Shown here in pieces: positions 11,056 to 19,066 of a stretch of DNA of 57,470 nt. Under the pieces are notes generated by a model. The model saw only the letters and a list, made by a program, of their open reading frames with translations, was not told where the DNA came from and did not search any database. The DNA is from Bacillota bacterium (GTDB lineage Bacteria > Bacillota > Clostridia > DSM-8532), in contig JAKIML020000099.1 of the NCBI GenBank assembly GCA_022702935.2, forward strand, positions 1 through 57,470, written 5' to 3'. Numbering within the stretch: the first letter of the stretch is position 1; the number at the start of each line of letters is the position of its first letter. The position numbers were made by a program, and so were the translations under genes.

Positions 11056-11088
11056 TCAATGGAGGATGAATCCCTCATCCTCCATTGA
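11056..11088. repeat. 14-bp perfect inverted repeat (hairpin) between two minus-strand genes
   Basis: TCAATGGAGGATGA (11056-11069) pairs exactly with TCATCCTCCATTGA (11075-11088) across a five-base loop. It follows the stop codon of the aminopeptidase gene. Neither side has a run of T, so it is not a classical terminator; it may be an RNA-stabilising or processing hairpin, or a weak terminator. Confidence 0.7.
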
Positions 11089-11106
11089 CTGAATCATTAT
11101 TCTTTA

Positions 11107-12657
11107 TTATTGAAGAAAGACACAATAGGCTCTGTAGGTTGCGAAGAGATCGGCCTTACTGGCAACCTCAAAGGGTGCATGCATGGACAGAACGGGAACA
11201 CCGATATCAATAACATCCACGCCCAGGTTGGCAATCATCATGGCAATGGTTCCGCCACCGCCCTTGTCTACTGCGCCCAGCTCGGTGATATGCCAGGGAA
11301 TCTGATGGTCATTGAGGAGCTTGCGGATCTCGCCCAGATACTCGGCATTGGCATCGCTGGCTCCCGACTTACCCCTGGAGCCGCTGAACTTCATGATGGC
11401 CACACCTTTTCCAAGATAACCGGCATTCATCTTATCATGGGTTCCCTCATAGTTGGGGTCCACAGCCGCATTGACGTCGGCAGAAAGCATCTTGGAGCGA
11501 TCCAGGGAGGCCCGCACCAGACGATCGGTGTAGGTGCCGCTGGTAGTCATGGCACAAAGATCAGCCACAAAGTTCTCCAAAGCTCTGGATTCGGCGCCGG
11601 TATTACCCACACTACCGATTTCTTCTTTATCAGTCAAATAGCAAATGGCTGTATACTCAGGGTTCTTGGTCTCAAGGATGGACATGAGGGCAGGATATGC
11701 ACAGATTCTGTCATCATGGCCATAGGCCCCTATCATGCTTCTGTCCAGACCCACATCACGCGCCTTGAAGGCCGGAACAACCTGCAACTCTGAGGAAATC
11801 AAGTCCTCTTCCACAATGCCATATTTCTCATGGAGCAGTGAAAGAATATTCTTCTTGACCCGATCCTTTTCATCCTTATCACCTACGGGCTCGGAGCCAA
11901 TAAGAACATTCATGTTCTCGCCCTGGAAGGCCTCATTGAGCTTCTTTTCATACTGATCCTTGGCCAGATGGGGCAACAGATCGGTAATGGTGAACACAGG
12001 GTCCTTTTCATCCTCACCAATATTCACATTGACCACTGTTCCATCGGCCTTGACAATGACACCGTGAAGCGCCAGCGGAATGCTCACCCATTGGTATTTC
12101 TTAATGCCGCCGTAATAATGGGTCTTGAAAAATGCCATTTCAGTATTTTCATAGAGGGGATTTTGCTTGATATCAATGCGGGGCGAATCCACATGGGCAC
12201 CTACAATGCGGGTTCCCTCCTCGGCTGGCTTACGTCCGACAACTGCCAGGAGCATAAGCTTATCCCGTACAACACGGAACACCTTGTCCCCAGGATTGAG
12301 CTTGGCATCGCCCAGGCTGTCTATATTGACAAAGCCCCTTTCCTGAGCCATGATAATGGCCTCACGGATAAATTCACGTTCAGTTCTGGCCTTGTTCATA
12401 AAGGCCTTATAGCCCTCGCTGAAGGACATGATGTTGCGCCTGCTGAACTTCGGGTTATCCCACACATTAACAGGCTTATAGGTCAGATTCTTAATATCTT
12501 TCTTCGCATCTATATTCTTAAGCGGCTTCTTATTGGATGAGCCCTTCGGACGTCCGCGCCCCCGTTTTACCTCAACTGCTGCCACTGTATCATTTGCTGC
12601 AACATTCTTTTTAGGTCTTCCCCTTCTTTTTTTCTCAGTGGTTACATCGTCTTTCAT
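11107..12657 (-). CDS. M18-family aminopeptidase with N-terminal AT-hook-like extension
   Basis: A 516-residue protein. From about residue 58 (TYKPVNVWDNP) onward it is a metallo-aminopeptidase of family M18 (aspartyl aminopeptidase/aminopeptidase I), forming large cytoplasmic shells that remove N-terminal residues from peptides. Metal and catalytic blocks seen are GAHVDSPRIDIK, DKEEIGSVGNTGAES, GHDDRICAYPAL and SMHAPFEVASKADLF near the C-terminus. Residues 1-55 are an unusual basic extension with two AT-hook-like cores, RRGRPKK (11-17) and RGRGRPKGS (32-40). ATG 12657 is chosen because AAGGAG lies 8 bases upstream; a 9-codon longer start exists. It has its own promoter and no operon partner upstream. 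Confidence 0.92.
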   Translation of the reverse strand: MKDDVTTEKKRRGRPKKNVAANDTVAAVEVKRGRGRPKGSSNKKPLKNIDAKKDIKNLTYKPVNVWDNPKFSRRNIMSFSEGYKAFMNKARTEREFIREAIIMAQERGFVNIDSLGDAKLNPGDKVFRVVRDKLMLLAVVGRKPAEEGTRIVGAHVDSPRIDIKQNPLYENTEMAFFKTHYYGGIKKYQWVSIPLALHGVIVKADGTVVNVNIGEDEKDPVFTITDLLPHLAKDQYEKKLNEAFQGENMNVLIGSEPVGDKDEKDRVKKNILSLLHEKYGIVEEDLISSELQVVPAFKARDVGLDRSMIGAYGHDDRICAYPALMSILETKNPEYTAICYLTDKEEIGSVGNTGAESRALENFVADLCAMTTSGTYTDRLVRASLDRSKMLSADVNAAVDPNYEGTHDKMNAGYLGKGVAIMKFSGSRGKSGASDANAEYLGEIRKLLNDHQIPWHITELGAVDKGGGGTIAMMIANLGVDVIDIGVPVLSMHAPFEVASKADLFATYRAYCVFLQ

Positions 12658-12695
12658 ACTTTTTCTCCTTTCGGGGTTTATCAAAATTCATGAAT

Positions 12696-12721
12696 ATTAT
12701 ACCACTTTTTTTCATGAAAAA
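12696..12721 (-). promoter_or_regulatory. Extended -10 promoter and AT-rich palindrome upstream of the M18 aminopeptidase gene
   Basis: On the minus strand TGGTATAAT (plus positions 12696-12704) is an extended -10. Just upstream lies a perfect palindrome, TTTTTCATGAAAAA (12708-12721), in the spacer/-35 zone, a possible regulator site. No good -35 is seen. Confidence 0.5.
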
Positions 12722-12828
12722 TCCATTGAAACGGCTTAATTTCCTCAATTTTAGCTTTTTAATTTTTTATTTGATGAGGAAAATTTAATACTTCGTATTC
12801 CCTACCATTTTATCCGACCCGAATATAA

Positions 12829-12852
12829 AATAAAAAGCCCAAAAAGGGCTTT
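12829..12852 (-). terminator. Rho-independent terminator of spoIVA
   Basis: On the minus strand AAAGCCC, loop TTTTT, GGGCTTT, then a T-rich run (plus positions 12852 down to 12829). Confidence 0.85.
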
Positions 12853-12876
12853 AGATGATTCCTTGGCATTGGTCTG

Positions 12877-14358
12877 TCAAAGGATAATGCAGATAAGGCC
12901 TCCGCTTCCTTCGTTGATGATTTTCTGCAGAGTTTCCTGAAGCTTAAGCTGTGCATCCTCCGGCATTCTGTAAAGCTTATTCTGAAGCCCCTCGGTGATA
13001 AGCTCATGAAGGGATTTTCCGAAAATATTGGATTCCCAGAGCTTTTCAGGTTTACCTTCAAACTCCTTGAGCAGGTAGTTCACCAGCTCTTCCGATTGCT
13101 TCTCAGTGCCGACCAAGGGCGCAATCTCGGTCTCAATATCAGCGCGGATCATATGGATGGAGGGAGCGCTGGCTCTGAGCTTAATGCCAAACCTTGTTCC
13201 CTGGCGCACAATTTCCGGCGGCTCAAGAGTAAGCTCTTCAAGACGCGGGGTAACCACACCATAGCCCTTGGTTCTGACCTCAGCCAAAGCAGCCTCCACC
13301 TTACTGTACTCTTCACGAATATTGGAGAGCTCCTTCAGCACCGAGAACAGCCGCTGCTCGCCGTCAATCTCAAGACCAATATCCTCCTTCACAATCCTGT
13401 AGAACAGTCCGTCGGCGGGCTTAATCTCCATGCAAAGCTCGCCGCTGCCCATCTTTACATTATTGATGGCAGCCTTGTTCAGGAAGTTGTAATTCTTAAG
13501 CTTTTCAGCCGAATCATAAGCCATCTGAACGGTGGATCTGTCTATAAAGGATTCCCGCAGGGCATTGAACATTTCCTTTCTGAGCCAGTGATCATTGTCC
13601 AGGGAGAGAATCCAGCCCGGCAGATTGAAGCAGATCTCTTTAACCGGGAAGTCCATCAGGATGCCGTTCATGATTTTGTTGATGGATTGGTTGTTCAGAT
13701 TCAGGCAGTCCACAGGAATAACCGGCTTTAAGTATTTATTGCTGAGTTCCTTTGCCAGTTCCTTGGTTTCATCCGCTTCGGGCGAAGCACTGTTCAGGAG
13801 AATGACAAAGGGTTTGCCAGAGGCCTTCAGCTCCTTGACCACGCCTTCCTCTGCTTCCTGGTATTCGCTTCTGGAAAACTGGGTAAACGTACCATCGGCC
13901 GTAATCATTATACCAATGGTGGAATGATCATTGATGACCTTCCGGGTTCCAATAGCCGCTGCTTCCTCAAAAGGAATCTCATATTCCGACCATGGTGTCT
14001 TTACCATACGGGGCATTTCATCCTCCATATGGCCTATGGCACTCTTCACCATGAAGCCCACGCAGTCCACCAGACGAACCTTGAGGGTCACATTGTCATC
14101 CATGGTAATGGTGACAGCTTCATTGGGGATAAATTTGGGCTCGGTGGTCATGATCATTCTTCCTGATGCACTTTGTGGGGTTTCATCAACAGCCCTTTCT
14201 CTCTCGTATTGATTTTTGATATTGGGCACCACAAGAGTATCCATAAACTTCTTTATGAATGTGGATTTTCCCGTTCTGACAGGTCCAACAACTCCTATGT
14301 ATATATCACCCTTTGTCCTCTCAGCAATATCGTTATATATGCTGTACAAACTTTCCAC
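12877..14358 (-). CDS. spoIVA: Stage IV sporulation protein A, spore coat morphogenetic ATPase
   Basis: A 493-residue protein, matching the 492 residues of the Bacillus protein. SpoIVA polymerises on the outer forespore membrane using ATP hydrolysis and forms the basement layer on which the coat is built; it is also needed for cortex formation. Walker A is GPVRTGKS (25-32), followed by TRAFAC-like motifs such as VDCVGFMVK, and the highly conserved C-terminus ends GGLICIIL. I chose GTG 14358: it gives MESLYSIYNDIAERTKGD, aligning with the family start, and GGGGG lies seven bases ahead. A longer ATG frame to 14388 would swallow the ribosome binding site. Expression in the mother cell under sigma-E is expected; I could not define the promoter. 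Confidence 0.97.
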   Translation of the reverse strand: MESLYSIYNDIAERTKGDIYIGVVGPVRTGKSTFIKKFMDTLVVPNIKNQYERERAVDETPQSASGRMIMTTEPKFIPNEAVTITMDDNVTLKVRLVDCVGFMVKSAIGHMEDEMPRMVKTPWSEYEIPFEEAAAIGTRKVINDHSTIGIMITADGTFTQFSRSEYQEAEEGVVKELKASGKPFVILLNSASPEADETKELAKELSNKYLKPVIPVDCLNLNNQSINKIMNGILMDFPVKEICFNLPGWILSLDNDHWLRKEMFNALRESFIDRSTVQMAYDSAEKLKNYNFLNKAAINNVKMGSGELCMEIKPADGLFYRIVKEDIGLEIDGEQRLFSVLKELSNIREEYSKVEAALAEVRTKGYGVVTPRLEELTLEPPEIVRQGTRFGIKLRASAPSIHMIRADIETEIAPLVGTEKQSEELVNYLLKEFEGKPEKLWESNIFGKSLHELITEGLQNKLYRMPEDAQLKLQETLQKIINEGSGGLICIIL

Positions 14359-14599
14359 GGCCAATCCCCCTTCAGTATATCGGTACATGCAACTGCATGA
14401 CCCATTCGGTCAGTATAAGTATATTGGACGGGATGGCGATATATTCGATATTTTATAGTTCAAATTTCATTTTTGGAAAAAATGAGCCCTGTCTCAGTGT
14501 AATTATTCAAAATACCCCATTAAATTTATTCATAAAAAGAGTGCAACCTGAGAAGAATATTCACGTCTAGTACACTTTTAATATCCGGAGGTGGATTAC

Positions 14600-14896
14600 A
14601 TGAATACTACGCAGCAAAACAATCAACATCAAGGGCAGCAGGTGCAGCAAAATCCCGGCATGCAGCAAAACCAGCAGAACCAGTCCATGCTCACCAGCAA
14701 AAACCTCACAATCCTGGAAGATATGATGAACTATGAAACACTGTACTACAAGAAGCTGGATATGTACGCACAGAGCGTGAACGATCCCCAGCTTAAGGAT
14801 ATCTGCAGCAGAGCGGCCCAGCTTCACAAACAGCATTTTGATATTCTGTTCAATTACCTGAACAGCCATAATAAGCCTGCGCAGCAGCAACAGTAA
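14600..14896 (+). CDS. CotF-family spore coat protein with Gln-rich N-terminus
   Basis: A 98-residue protein. The first 32 residues are Gln/Asn-rich (NNQHQGQQVQQNPGMQQNQQ), and the remainder is a short helical hairpin, LTSKNLTILEDMMNYETLYY...QLHKQHFDILFNYLN, typical of Coat_F domain proteins found in clostridial spores. ATG 14600 lies eight bases after CCGGAGG. It is divergent from spoIVA and 12 bases ahead of a second CotF-like gene, forming a small coat operon. Coat localisation is inferred from family and neighbours. Confidence 0.85.
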   Translation: MNTTQQNNQHQGQQVQQNPGMQQNQQNQSMLTSKNLTILEDMMNYETLYYKKLDMYAQSVNDPQLKDICSRAAQLHKQHFDILFNYLNSHNKPAQQQQ

Positions 14897-14908
14897 GGAG
14901 GGAGATCT

Positions 14909-15187
14909 ATGCAGCATCAAGCAGTCTTTACCGAACAGGAAATCATGAATGACGCCTTAAGCAGCGAGAAGCAAGTGATAACAGCCTATGGCACCTATTT
15001 AGCCGAGTCGACCTGTCAGAACTTAAGAAGTGAGCTTGTTAAGATTCTGAGTGAAAAGCAGCAGATTCAATTCCAAATCTTCGATGCCATGCGTCAGAAG
15101 GGCTGGTATAACACCAAAAACGCCAATCTGACCGATGTTCAGAATGCCGCACAAAAATTCCAGAGCATGAAACAAGGCATGCAATAA
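14909..15187 (+). CDS. CotF-family spore coat protein
   Basis: A 92-residue, mostly helical protein with the CotF pattern: TEQEIMNDALSSEKQVITAY (residues 8-27), TCQNLRSELVKILSEKQQ and the ending FDAMRQKGWYNTKNA. The GWY motif near the C-terminus recurs in clostridial CotF-like proteins. AGGAGGGA precedes the ATG, 12 bases after the previous gene. The two are likely partners of one coat layer; they share the helical core but not the Gln-rich arm. Confidence 0.9.
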   Translation: MQHQAVFTEQEIMNDALSSEKQVITAYGTYLAESTCQNLRSELVKILSEKQQIQFQIFDAMRQKGWYNTKNANLTDVQNAAQKFQSMKQGMQ

Positions 15188-15215
15188 CAGAAGGCCAACA
15201 CCTGAGCATAAAGTC

Positions 15216-15242
15216 GGGCTATGGACTTAAGCGCCATAGCCC
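15216..15242 (+). terminator. Hairpin terminator shared by convergent genes
   Basis: GGGCTATGG (15216-15224) pairs with CCATAGCCC (15234-15242); TATCTTTTC follows on the plus strand. The stem overlaps the last codons of the convergent beta-propeller gene, so it may act in both directions. Confidence 0.55.
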
Positions 15243-16142
15243 ATATCTTTTCACTGAATCCTCCATACAGAGCTGACCGAGCTGACACATATCCGTTTGA
15301 TAAATCGTTTTTCCGTCATAGGTTGTAAAGTATATGGACTTATCATCGAAGCCCTTCCCCCCAAAGGCGATATAATGATTTTGCACAGGTGCATTAAGAT
15401 GAATAAAGGACAGGTTTCCTTCAGCATCCATCTTCAGAATCTGTGCTTTGCAATCCAGTGAGCTATAGAGATTGCCATTCCTGTCATAAACCATATTCAA
15501 TGGCGCACCATAGGGCTTTGCGTCTTTAATGGGCTCCTGGATGATGAGAACAGGAGATTCAGCCCCTCCCCGCTCTGTCAGAGGAATCCTGTAAAGTGAG
15601 CTGGTATAAAAATCGGTGGCATAAAGATTCCTGTACTCCAGGTCAAATCTCAGAGAGAATAACGATTCCAGCCCTATATTTTTCCCGTCGAACCAATCGA
15701 TTGTCTTGCCGTCTAAAGTCAGCTTCATGATATGACCACCATGGGTAAAATAAAGGTTACCTTCTTTGTCACACTCAAGGCCACTGATGCCCAGAAAACC
15801 ATCAAAGCTGCCTTCAATCAGTGTTTCAAATTTGCCATCCTTTGAAATTTTCAGTATTCTGTCCTGAGCTGCCGCATAGATGACGCCCTCATCAGCGAGC
15901 ACCATGTCCCAAACCAGAGGGCTTTCAAAGTAGTAGTGCTTCTTAGCCTCAATCTCTCTGAAGCTGCATAGGACTGTTGCTTCGCCTTTAGGGCTGATTC
16001 TCAAGATTTCCTTGTCCTTTCCGACGATCATATGACCCTCATTGTCAAAAATAATGCCAGAGGCCACATTGCCATCCAGCTCGGCAAATACTTTAACTTC
16101 CTTTAAGCACCTTTCTATCTTTCCATATACCGCCTTTTTCAT
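15219..16142 (-). CDS. SMP-30/gluconolactonase-like beta-propeller protein
   Basis: A 307-residue protein with repeating strand motifs: ASGIIFDNEGHMIVGKD, WDMVLADEGVIYAAAQD, ISGLECDKEGNLYFTHG, SLRFDLEYRNLYATDF and NMVYDRNGNLYSSLD. Such D-x-x-G-N-L-Y repeats with about 45-residue spacing are characteristic of six-bladed propellers of the SMP-30/gluconolactonase/NHL type. No signal peptide is seen, so it is probably cytoplasmic. A sugar-lactone hydrolase role is possible but neither context nor an obvious catalytic set supports it. Its 3' end converges with the coat operon. Confidence 0.75.
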   Translation of the reverse strand: MKKAVYGKIERCLKEVKVFAELDGNVASGIIFDNEGHMIVGKDKEILRISPKGEATVLCSFREIEAKKHYYFESPLVWDMVLADEGVIYAAAQDRILKISKDGKFETLIEGSFDGFLGISGLECDKEGNLYFTHGGHIMKLTLDGKTIDWFDGKNIGLESLFSLRFDLEYRNLYATDFYTSSLYRIPLTERGGAESPVLIIQEPIKDAKPYGAPLNMVYDRNGNLYSSLDCKAQILKMDAEGNLSFIHLNAPVQNHYIAFGGKGFDDKSIYFTTYDGKTIYQTDMCQLGQLCMEDSVKRYGLWRLSP

Positions 16143-16246
16143 TGATTCGACCAGTTATTTTAAATGATACCATAAAATCTCATGGTTTGTCTTTTCAATC
16201 CAGAGGTTGTATAATGATTCAAAGCAATCATGGAGGTTGATGAGCA

Positions 16247-17980
16247 ATGCCATTAAAGCGAATCCTTTCAGTCATTGTTATTGCAGCCCTGCTCTCCGGA
16301 TTTTTTCTGCCCCTCCTTGAGGCAAACGCAGAGACTGTCAATTTCTCAGATGTACCGGAAAATCACTGGGCCTATCAGCAGGTGCTGCGTTTAAAGGAGT
16401 TGAAAATCACACAAGGCATAGGCAACAACCAGTTCGGCCTGGGCAAAACCATAACCCGGGGCGAATTTGTCACCTTTCTGGTACGGCTTATGGGATGGGC
16501 GCTGATAAAGCCCGAGACCCAAAGCTTTAAGGATTTGCCTGACTCCCATCATTTTTATAGCTCCATCGAAACCGCCAGGACCCACGGTGTCATTGTTAAA
16601 GACAGTGATAACTTCCGCCCCAATGATCCCATCACCCGAGAGGAAATGGCCGTGATGATTGTGCGCACCCTGGGCTATGATACCCTGGCCAATCAACTGA
16701 GTTATCTTGGAAAGCCTTTTCCGGATGTGGTAAGCCACGCGGGCTATATTACCATTGGCAAGGACCTTGGCATCATCAATGGTGTGGACAAACAGCGTTT
16801 TGCACCTTCCGAATCGGCCACCCGTGAACAGGCGGCTGCCATGATGATAAGAATGTATGACAAGCTCAATGCGCCCCTCAACGAGCTCCATGCCTTCTAT
16901 GCCATCAGCTCATCCAGTCAGATGGACAAGTTCTCTCAATTGGATTCGGTCAGCTTCGGCTGGGCGCGCCTTGAGTATGATTCCTCAGCCCAAACCGTCA
17001 TAATAAACACCGACAGACAGGATAATGACTATTACATACCCGACCAGTACAGTGAAGTTATCAGCAAGGCTCAGCAAAATGGACTCTCCCGACAGTTGAT
17101 GTTCTTTGTCAAGGAAGAAATGGTCTATGATGAGGCCGCCCAAAGGAATGTTCCCCTGGCTGAGTTCATTATCACCAATCCCGAGGTCCGCAAGCAGGTC
17201 ATTAACGCCATGGTCAATCAAGTCATCCTTACTGAAAAGCATGGTTCACAGACCAGCTTTGACGGCCTGGTTTCGGATTTTGAAGGACTTAAGGGTGAAA
17301 GCCTGAAAAGCGCCTATAACGCTTTTTTGACCGAGCTTAAAGCAGAGCTGACCAAGGCGGGCAAAAAGCTGTATGTGACCGTTCATCCTATGAGAAGACC
17401 GGGCCTGGAGTGCTATGACGGCTATGATTACAGGACCATAGGCAAGCTTGCCGACCGCGTAATTCTCATGGCCCACGATTATGACGCCACCGCTTTAACC
17501 GATGCCGAAAGAGCCATGGGCTATAACGATACCCCTGTAACCCCTCTGGACGAAGTGTACTATGCCCTGAAAAGCATCACCGACCCGGTAACGGGCGTGG
17601 AGGATGTGAGCAAGGTATGGCTCCAGCTTTCCATGGATACCTCCCAATGGAAACTGAAGAACGGCAAGGTGGATCACCGCTTTGCATATCATCCCACCTA
17701 TGAGCAGCTTTATCAGCGCTTTTTGAAGGGAGTTTCCATCAATTACTCGAACTTAAGCCAGAATCCATATGCCAAGTATTACAACACCGAGGACGGGACG
17801 GACAACATCATCTGGTACGAGGATCAGCGAAGTGTGGCCGCTAAAATCAAGCTGGCCAAGATGTTTGGCATCAAGGGCCTGTCCCTATGGCGCCTGGGCA
17901 ACATCCCCGAGTATCCCGATGCTGCCGGGCAAAGCTTCTATTTGAATATCTGGCAGGAGATTATACAGCATTATCAATGA
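16247..17980 (+). CDS. Secreted SLH-domain protein with GH18-like catalytic domain
   Basis: A 577-residue surface protein. Residues 1-28 form a signal peptide ending in LEANA. Three SLH repeats follow (about 33-80, 93-145, 157-205), with FSDVPENHWAY, ITRGEF and ITREEMAVM motifs, which attach proteins to pyruvylated wall polymers. From about 230 a TIM-barrel-like domain resembles family 18 glycosidases/YaaH-type proteins: DGLVSDFE (339-346) aligns with the DGxDxDxE motif, with Glu346 as likely acid but the middle Asp replaced by Val. VTVHPMRRPGLE, ILMAHDYD and the C-terminal GIKGLSLWRLG also fit GH18. It may act on peptidoglycan or cortex. GGAGG lies ten bases ahead of ATG. Confidence 0.85.
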   Translation: MPLKRILSVIVIAALLSGFFLPLLEANAETVNFSDVPENHWAYQQVLRLKELKITQGIGNNQFGLGKTITRGEFVTFLVRLMGWALIKPETQSFKDLPDSHHFYSSIETARTHGVIVKDSDNFRPNDPITREEMAVMIVRTLGYDTLANQLSYLGKPFPDVVSHAGYITIGKDLGIINGVDKQRFAPSESATREQAAAMMIRMYDKLNAPLNELHAFYAISSSSQMDKFSQLDSVSFGWARLEYDSSAQTVIINTDRQDNDYYIPDQYSEVISKAQQNGLSRQLMFFVKEEMVYDEAAQRNVPLAEFIITNPEVRKQVINAMVNQVILTEKHGSQTSFDGLVSDFEGLKGESLKSAYNAFLTELKAELTKAGKKLYVTVHPMRRPGLECYDGYDYRTIGKLADRVILMAHDYDATALTDAERAMGYNDTPVTPLDEVYYALKSITDPVTGVEDVSKVWLQLSMDTSQWKLKNGKVDHRFAYHPTYEQLYQRFLKGVSINYSNLSQNPYAKYYNTEDGTDNIIWYEDQRSVAAKIKLAKMFGIKGLSLWRLGNIPEYPDAAGQSFYLNIWQEIIQHYQ

Positions 17981-18130
17981 GCTTTTTACTCCTGCAAAGA
18001 AGCCAGGGAGTTCTCATCTGATAAGCCTTAAGCAGGAGCAGATGAATGCTGTAATGTGAGGTTGTAGGTCGGATGGCTTATCGCTGTCGGTCTTGAGACA
18101 GTCTCCATTTATTTCCACGGTCTCATAAAC

Positions 18131-18185
18131 ACAAAAAGATGATCCCTTCATACGGGCGCATTTTACGCCGTATAGAGGGATCATC
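18131..18185 (-). terminator. Long hairpin terminator of the GntR-family gene, probably bidirectional
   Basis: GATGATCCCT (18138-18147) pairs with AGGGATCATC (18176-18185), and the interior ATACGG and CCGTAT also pair. On the minus strand it is followed by TTTTTGTGTTT; on the plus strand by ATATTTTC. Confidence 0.85.
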
Positions 18186-18213
18186 ATATTTTCACGGTTG
18201 GATTTCCATCACC

Positions 18214-18948
18214 TTATTTATGATTTTCAAACTGGAGCATGGTTTTATCAGCCCGATACTTGGTCACAATGTATTCCACAGGCTGTCCGCTTTTGGAATA
18301 AAGCACATTATTAATACGAATCAAAGGCTGACCGGGCTGAAGCTGCAAATAGGCCGCATCCCTTTGGTCGGTGCTGATAATATCCAGCATGCTCTTGGAG
18401 CTGTTGGGAATCAACGGATACTTGCCGCGCAAAACATCCTTGTTGCTTTGGATATCATCGCAGATCTCAGGAAACAGGCTTAAGGGAATATAGGAAACAC
18501 TTAAGGAAACCAAATCATTGCTCAGTTTATTGGTATAGGTAATGGCGGCAAATTCATTACGTCCATCGGCCTTGGCGCCAAAAATTTCTGAGAGCTTGGG
18601 ATGCTCCTGAGCATCAATGGTTTCAATGGACAGAATATTCTTTTCAGAAAGATTCTTGCTGTCCAGAATAGAGTCAGTAAAGCCCGTATAATCCTTCACA
18701 TGGATATAGGTTTTTTGGGCAGAGACAAAGGTTCCCTTGCCCTTGAGCTTATAAAGCCGGCCGCTGGCCGTCAATTCATTAATAGCCTGTCTCACTGTGG
18801 GACGGGAAATATCATATTGCTCACAAAAATCCTGTTCGGATGGAATTTTCGAGTCAGCTACAAATTCACCTTTTTCAATCTTCTCGACAATCAGGTTCTT
18901 GAGCTGGCAGTATAACGGAACGTTGCTATATTTATTAATGGTAACCAT
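18214..18948 (-). CDS. GntR-family regulator with UTRA ligand domain
   Basis: A 244-residue transcription factor. A winged-helix GntR DNA-binding domain covers 1-75 (PLYCQLKNLIVEKIEKGEF, KIPSEQDFCEQYDISRPTVR, GKGTFVS) and a UTRA effector domain about 90-240 (LIRINNVLYSKSGQPVEY ends the fold). HutC-subfamily members usually sense a sugar phosphate or amino acid metabolite and repress a neighbouring pathway. Here no pathway gene is clearly linked: purB is upstream on the same strand and the SLH-GH18 gene is convergent. ATG 18948 lies eight bases after GGAGG. The effector cannot be predicted. Confidence 0.93.
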   Translation of the reverse strand: MVTINKYSNVPLYCQLKNLIVEKIEKGEFVADSKIPSEQDFCEQYDISRPTVRQAINELTASGRLYKLKGKGTFVSAQKTYIHVKDYTGFTDSILDSKNLSEKNILSIETIDAQEHPKLSEIFGAKADGRNEFAAITYTNKLSNDLVSLSVSYIPLSLFPEICDDIQSNKDVLRGKYPLIPNSSKSMLDIISTDQRDAAYLQLQPGQPLIRINNVLYSKSGQPVEYIVTKYRADKTMLQFENHK

Positions 18949-18979
18949 ACCATGAACCTCCAACGAATTTTTATGGCAA

Positions 18980-19008
18980 TATATAAGGATGACATGACAA
19001 TATTACAA
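18980..19008 (-). promoter_or_regulatory. Promoter of the GntR-family gene
   Basis: On the minus strand TTGTAA (19008-19003), 17-base spacer, TATATA (18985-18980). The spacer contains two overlapping TGTCA half-site-like words, possibly part of an autoregulatory operator. Confidence 0.6.
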
Positions 19009-19020
19009 CATAACAGAGAA

Positions 19021-19052
19021 AATAACAATAGGTCTAATGGCTTATTGCTATT
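19021..19052 (-). terminator. Weak hairpin after purB
   Basis: AATAACAATA (19021-19030) can pair with TATTGCTATT (19043-19052) with one G-U pair; only TTCTC follows on the minus strand, so this is a weak candidate. Confidence 0.35.
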
Positions 19053-19066
19053 TTTTATGTGCTTCG

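Noticed and set aside
11110-11793. 227-codon open frame opposite the M18 aminopeptidase gene
   Set aside because: Antisense shadow; composition reflects the complementary strand of a conserved gene.
13006-13731. 241-codon open frame opposite spoIVA
   Set aside because: Antisense shadow of spoIVA without SD or homology.
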